The notes under the pieces were generated by a model. That model was not told the DNA's origin, ran no database searches, and was given only the letters and a program-made list of their open reading frames with translations. Of a stretch of 64,000 nucleotides of DNA, positions 59,301-64,000 are shown piece by piece. The stretch covers positions 6,025,770 through 6,089,769 of the forward strand of contig JAQFVV010012420.1 of the NCBI GenBank assembly GCA_028023455.1, in the 5' to 3' direction. Source of the stretch: Epiperipatus broadwayi (lineage: Eukaryota; Onychophora; Udeonychophora; Euonychophora; Peripatidae). The position numbers were made by a program, and so were the translations under genes. Every line of letters begins with the position of its first letter. Within the stretch, counting starts at the first letter, position 1.

Positions 59301-61028
59301 AAATTACAATATTAGTGGCAATCTTAGCACTACCACCTGGCATCTTTATACAACATTTAAAAGATTTTTTTCACCTCAGTCTCTGTTGCGATCAGTCACT
59401 GATATGAATGTATTCATCCACAAGTTCCTTAGTCAGCTTCTTTATGATGCCATTACAATGCAAGAGATGTAGGATTCAATCTGTCAGATAACCGATAATC
59501 CAAATCCTAAGTACCTAACAACTGAATTTTCCAGATTACCCAAGGGCAGCACTTCCAAGGTAAAATTGAGACAGTTGGAAACAATGCACTGATAACAGTC
59601 AATCCAAATTGGAACAACTGTATCACAGGGGTTTGAAGAATACTTATTTTGGATACACTGCACAAGATTCCCAATGGTTGATGCAGCCCTTTGGTACAGT
59701 GATCTTTTTCAATCAATTCTTCTCAAAGATACCTCTGTATCTATTCTAGGAAAAAGTTATAAATTCCAAATGTAATTACATCCTGATATCAATCCAAATA
59801 TAATCCCTACCCAAATTCTCAATCTAGAGACAAACTTTATGTTTTTATATACATGGTCTATAAACATCAATGGTATGCCTGTGGGCAGTAGGCTCATCTT
59901 GAAACTTAGTGTGTCAACTTACCTGTCCCAGCTTCATTAAGAACTATCTCTAAAAAAACTTGCAAACAACCAGCCACTACTTAGAATCTGACCGCTCCTC
60001 AGCTGTGCCTGCAACAATAGAAGCCTGATGGTTCAACAACCTCTTGTCTAGCTCCCTATCCCATTCTTAGAAGTACAATTCATGTCAATGAATTCCACCC
60101 TCACATCAGAACAAATGCCTCAATAAATCATTGTTGTGCATGTACAGTCAACTTTCACACAATCTAATCAAGCTGCTACCTCCTTAATACAACAAGAACT
60201 CCAGGCTATAGAATGAATGGCCAGCCTCCCCATGAGATGGATCCCTATCAAAACACAGCATAGAATTAACACATCATAAAAAATAAATCTTTAATAAGTA
60301 CCTATCATCCATATCATTTCCCCCTCCACACCCAGCCCCTAATGAAAGTAAGAGAAAACCTGGATGGCCTAAGAAAAATTACCCAACAAAAAAACCAAAA
60401 ATTAATGATACAGACCACATATCAATCATCACTGAAATTGCTGACAATCTTTACAAGACCATGCAAGCCACATCCTCACTATGCCATCCTGATCACTCCC
60501 CTGTCACCCTCCAAACCAGAACCAATACCATTCCAACCTAACACCCTTCAACCAAACCCCACTGATAGTCCATATTAGCAAAATCAAATGCTACTTCACA
60601 ATCTTTTGCTTTTAGAAAACCTCCTCTGGCATCATTAACTGTCTTTTATACTCCATGAAACTAAAAATAGGAATCAGTGTCTGTGTTCTCAATTCACCAC
60701 CAAAGCTATACATATTACAGAAGTGGATTATTGTCATTCAACTTCATCTCCTTAGATTAAGAAACCAAAATTTATTGTATTGGTTGAAAGATCCCACCCA
60801 TAATAGAAGACCCAGCTGCACAGTTGGATTCAAACTCAGTTGAACCAAACTGAATTCAAACCCAACTCATGAGCTCAAATCAAATCAATGACTAACAAAT
60901 GTCAATGGTACATGACTATGCACCAAGAAACTAGCTCACTGGATGATGATGATCTCTGAGACCCCTGACCTGTCTCTAATAACGTATAATAAAATAACTA
61001 AGGATATTTATAAGTCAATTCATATATG
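59301..61028. other. GC-richer region without recognised genes
   Basis: The composition rises clearly over 59380-60900. Frames at 59507-59716 (minus), 60342-60578 (plus, proline-rich end) and 60655-60843 (plus) carry no domain I recognise and there are no clear splice-bounded exons. It could be an old element or an unrecognised non-coding gene. Confidence 0.35.
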
Positions 61029-61232
61029 TATGTCCTGTACATGTGGGTTTCAGATTGACCTTAGGTCAACATGGGTGTGACAAGAATCTTGGCCTCAGAG
61101 TAGCCTTTGAGCATTCCATCATCAGATTTTCAATTGGATGGATGGTTGAAGAGTTGGAATGTGGAGTAGATTGAAGCCTGTCCATTAAAGTATGAGGATT
61201 GTCTATCTTAATATATAGCTGAGCACTTATAA
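61029..61232 (+). repeat. ~204 bp direct repeat, copy 1
   Basis: It starts TATGTCCTGTACATGTGG and ends AGCTGAGCACTTATA. It matches 61503-61706 with only scattered differences. Offset between copies is 474 bp. Confidence 0.95.
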
Positions 61233-61502
61233 TATATATGTGTGGAGATGATAATCTGGACCAACTGATGATTGCTGGTTTAGCATGAAATATGTATATT
61301 GGTGATTATTTATCTTTTCAACATATATATGTTTAAGTGTATCAGTGTTATTAGATAGAGTGGAGAGTGGTGGGTCATGTGAAAGTCTGTGCTCATATAC
61401 CCTATATATTACATAAATATAGACACAGGTATATAATAAGCCTGTGTTTCAGTTATTACATTGTAGAGATGTCTGCCCATCCTTGCATATGTATTAATGG
61501 AT

Positions 61503-61706
61503 TATGTCCTGTACATGTGGTGTTCAGATTGACCTTAGGTCAACATGAGTGTGACAAGAAATCTCGGCCTCAGGGTGGCCTTTGAGCATTCCATCATCAG
61601 ATTTTCAATTGGATGGATGGTTGAAGAGTTGGAGTGTGAAGTAGATTGAAGCCTGTTCATTAAAGTATGAGGATTGTCTAAATATATAGCTGAGCACTTA
61701 TAGTAA
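61503..61706 (+). repeat. ~204 bp direct repeat, copy 2
   Basis: Second copy of 61029-61232, same strand. The intervening ~270 bp is unrelated to the unit. Family R1 follows directly. Confidence 0.95.
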
Positions 61707-61775
61707 ACTCTCCATACAGTAGTACCACTCAGTGCCAACCAGAGTAATTCTGGCATCCATTGTGTTCTTATTGTT
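61706..61775 (+). repeat. Dispersed short repeat family R1 (short copy)
   Basis: CTCTCCATACAGTAGTACCA at 61709 and CCAACCAGAGTAAT shortly after match the start of the copy at 7935. The rest of the element is missing. Confidence 0.6.
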
Positions 61776-63038
61776 AAATAGTAATGGATATTCATAGTGA
61801 TATGGAGACACTTTTGTTTTATAGTTCATATCTTTACCTCTTGGAGTTGATAATATTATAATGACAACTTATTATACAGATGTACTTTGTAGTTATAAAT
61901 AATGTTCAAAGTTCACCCTTAAAATAATAATATAATAGAGTAGTTATATATTCAGTGCTAAGTCCATGGCTGAAAGTCACATATGAAATTTATTGTTTAC
62001 AATCTTCACATTATTTAAAACATTGTGGCTATGTTGATGTATTATATATATTCTATAATGGATAAATGTTGTATCCAGAAATAAAAGGATTGAAATCTAA
62101 ATAAATACCAGTAGAAATTAGTTATTTAAGATTTTATAAAACTTAGATAAATCTAATTTTTTTATTATATTTAGATTTATTTATACATGGTGTATTGGCA
62201 ACCTTCTTTAATAGATTTGTTTATGTCTAACAACACATATAGTATAACATCATGTATCTGATATTAGTTTAGTAATAGCACTTATATGTAAATATATTTA
62301 AGAGAATGTGATTTAAGCTATTATTCTTATTTTGTTTAGATGTATTCTTACTTCATTTAATAATTTTTGATATTTTGTTATTAAAATTATTTGTTTGTTA
62401 TTTATAAATAATGACTTGCATTCCTATTATTTTACATATCATCATCATCATTCAGATTAAGAATATGGTCACATAATTTTAATTAGTTTCCAAGTTTTCT
62501 TTGTAACTTCTTTAAAAAAAATTGAGTGAATATTATTTATGAAAATACAATGAGAGTGCTCATGCAAACTTGTTACACAGTTATAGTTATATGCTATGGG
62601 ATATGAGCTAGATGCAATCACAAAATGCCCATTTGTATTCAGTCATATATTAAGGAAACTTTATTTAAATAAAAGATATAAGACTTGTTATTAGTATCAT
62701 AGTTAAAAAAGATTACATCCTTGAGAAGTACAGCATGTGGTATTTACTAGTTTTAATATTATTCTAGCTTCATAAATATTTGATAGATATATACCTGGTA
62801 GACCAAACTACTCTAAATGGTCTAAAAAAAAAAACCTGGGATATATTATAAACTGTAGTGTTTATAAACAATAATGTGGTAGTGGACATTGTTAATGTAC
62901 AACTTGATTTACTCATTAGATTTTATTAAATATTTGTGAAAAGGTTCAGCTAAAATTTGTTCCATCACTTTTTGGTGAGTGACTGACTATGTTTACTACT
63001 TATCATACCATGTTGTCCTTTTCATATTTACCATTGCA
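61776..63038. other. AT-rich DNA, upstream part of a putative LTR at its right end
   Basis: No gene is seen. If 63041 is a primer binding site, the last few hundred bases before CA at 63037-63038 would be an LTR; its left edge cannot be set without the partner LTR, which lies outside the window. Confidence 0.3.
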
Positions 63039-63040
63039 AT

Positions 63041-63058
63041 TGGTGCCCAAATGTATGG
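63041..63058 (+). promoter_or_regulatory. Putative primer binding site of an LTR retrotransposon
   Basis: TGGTGCCC lies 2 nt after a CA. LTR retrotransposons place a TGG-starting tRNA-complementary site just downstream of the LTR's terminal CA. The Gag-like frame downstream supports the reading. There is only one site and no second LTR in view. Confidence 0.4.
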
Positions 63059-63636
63059 ATTGGTGATGATTTAGGGTGCATATGCTCAATATTTAATAAT
63101 TATAAATAATCATGTATTCATTTAAAATAATTGTATAAATGAGTGTGTGAAAGAGTGAAAGTTTCACATAGATTTTGAAATATGGCCTGAGATAATGATT
63201 GTTATTTAAAGGAATAATAATTTGTTTTTATTTATGGGGGTGGTGGTGTTTACTTTATGGTGTATCTATTTTTAATGCAAGATAGAGATATAAACAGTAT
63301 TATTATTTACAAATGAATATTTGTAGGCTATAATAATTATATTATCAGTGATGTTTTGGTTTATAATGGGCTAGGGTTTATTGATGCTTTTGGGGTGAAT
63401 GTTTTTCATTTTTATCTTGTGCAATAATAAAAGTACAGTTTATTCTATGCAAGTAGTGATAGTAATAGTAAATAAAATTTGTTTTACTTATTTGAAAATA
63501 AAGTATTTCATTAAGTAGTTAAAATTTGTATTAATTATTTATGTTAAAATCTATAGTTTTTTAACTAAGGTATAATATTGTCTAGTTATTAAATTACTAT
63601 GGAAGGGTCCTAAACTGAGACTGTTGTACACAACAA

Positions 63637-64000
63637 ATGAGTGTGTTTAATCAATTTACCACTATGTTTAATGAGTTTAAAGCTGACTAAGAAAATGCAA
63701 GTATAAAGTCCAAAGTAGATTTTAAAAAATTTAAAGTAAATTTAGATACTAAACTTCAAGAATTGAAAGCAGATTTAAAAGCAGGCTTAAGGGAATTTAG
63801 AGAGGAGTGTAAAATGGATTTAGATGATAAATTTCAAAATTTAGATACTAGATTTAAGAAAGTCAAAGCAGAACTTGCAAATTCTTGATTAAAATGTGAA
63901 AGTAATTTTAAAAGTTTGATTCAGCAAATAAAGAAATCACAGAATAAAATGCTCACTGTATTAGATAATGTAAAAATTGAGTTTCAAAATAAAGTTAACA
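63637..64000 (+). pseudogene. Coiled-coil Gag-like protein, partial at window end
   Basis: From ATG 63637 a frame runs to the end of the window with two in-frame stops (63688-63690 and 63886-63888). The composition is typical of a helical coiled coil: repeated F/L-x-x-K/D spacing, LDTKLQELKADLKAGLREFR, then LDDKFQNLDTRFKKVKAEL. Such N-terminal coiled coils are common in Gag proteins of animal LTR retrotransposons, and the upstream primer-binding-like site fits. It could also be another coiled-coil protein. The stops indicate a degraded copy unless the window contains sequencing errors. Confidence 0.5.

Noticed and set aside
60342-60578. Proline-rich protein gene
   Set aside because: It is a short frame with no recognisable domain, no upstream context and no sign of splice sites that would extend it.
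1-64000. A host gene or multi-gene system
   Set aside because: Every recognisable protein domain belongs to a mobile element. No set of adjacent frames forms a plausible operon or exon chain, so I do not claim one.

Overview
The window looks like a gene-poor stretch of a very AT-rich animal (metazoan) nuclear genome. The basis is indirect. I see no bacterial-style operons, ribosome binding sites or rRNA/tRNA genes. What is recognisable is animal mobile DNA: an RTE-type LINE whose endonuclease/reverse transcriptase is often annotated as 'craniofacial development protein 2-like', a Penelope-like element with a GIY-YIG endonuclease, tRNA-derived SINEs, a Ty3/Gypsy relic, hAT and piggyBac-like non-autonomous DNA elements, and LINE fragments. 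I cannot name the species; an invertebrate is likely. I found no host gene I could defend.

Layout. 1-2.7 kb: AT-rich DNA with one tRNA-derived SINE. 2.77-7.36 kb: a decayed Ty3/Gypsy element with two LTRs, pieces of gag, protease and integrase, a second repeat family inserted in integrase, and a ~140 bp direct repeat just outside both LTRs. 7.9-12.2 kb: a short dispersed repeat, another SINE and a long (TAA)n microsatellite. 13.3-19.6 kb: decayed LINE material on both strands, including a 271 bp segment of one LINE amplified in tandem. 21.9-25.5 kb: a candidate element bounded by inverted termini, next to a minus-strand RTE fragment and a SINE-like relic. 26.1-28.8 kb: a SINE, a less AT-rich segment, a broken ORF of unknown identity and an ~0.8 kb fold-back repeat. 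29.4-32.2 kb: an old RTE copy split by insertion of a dispersed repeat. 34.2 kb: a nearly perfect palindrome. 35-37 kb: short inverted and direct repeats and a SINE-like head. 45.0-48.2 kb: an apparently full-length RTE with an 11 bp target duplication. 49.6-50.0 kb: a hAT MITE with a perfect 8 bp duplication. 51.5-56.2 kb: an inverted head-to-head Penelope-like dimer, one arm open and the other broken, with the broken arm interrupted by a 1.24 kb TTAA-flanked insert. 58.2-59.3 kb: a minus-strand CR1/Jockey-like LINE end. 61.0-61.8 kb: a ~204 bp direct repeat. 63.0-64.0 kb: the likely start of another LTR retrotransposon with a coiled-coil Gag-like frame that runs off the window.

The parts do not form a pathway; the window is a layered record of insertions. 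The most informative piece is the Penelope-like dimer, because one arm serves as the pre-insertion reference for the piggyBac-like insert in the other. A second palindrome at 34.2 kb has the same design: inverted arms, a short spacer, one arm extended at its outer end, and a 14 bp direct repeat at the flanks. This suggests, without proving, that inverted-dimer insertions form repeatedly in this genome by a hairpin or snap-back route.
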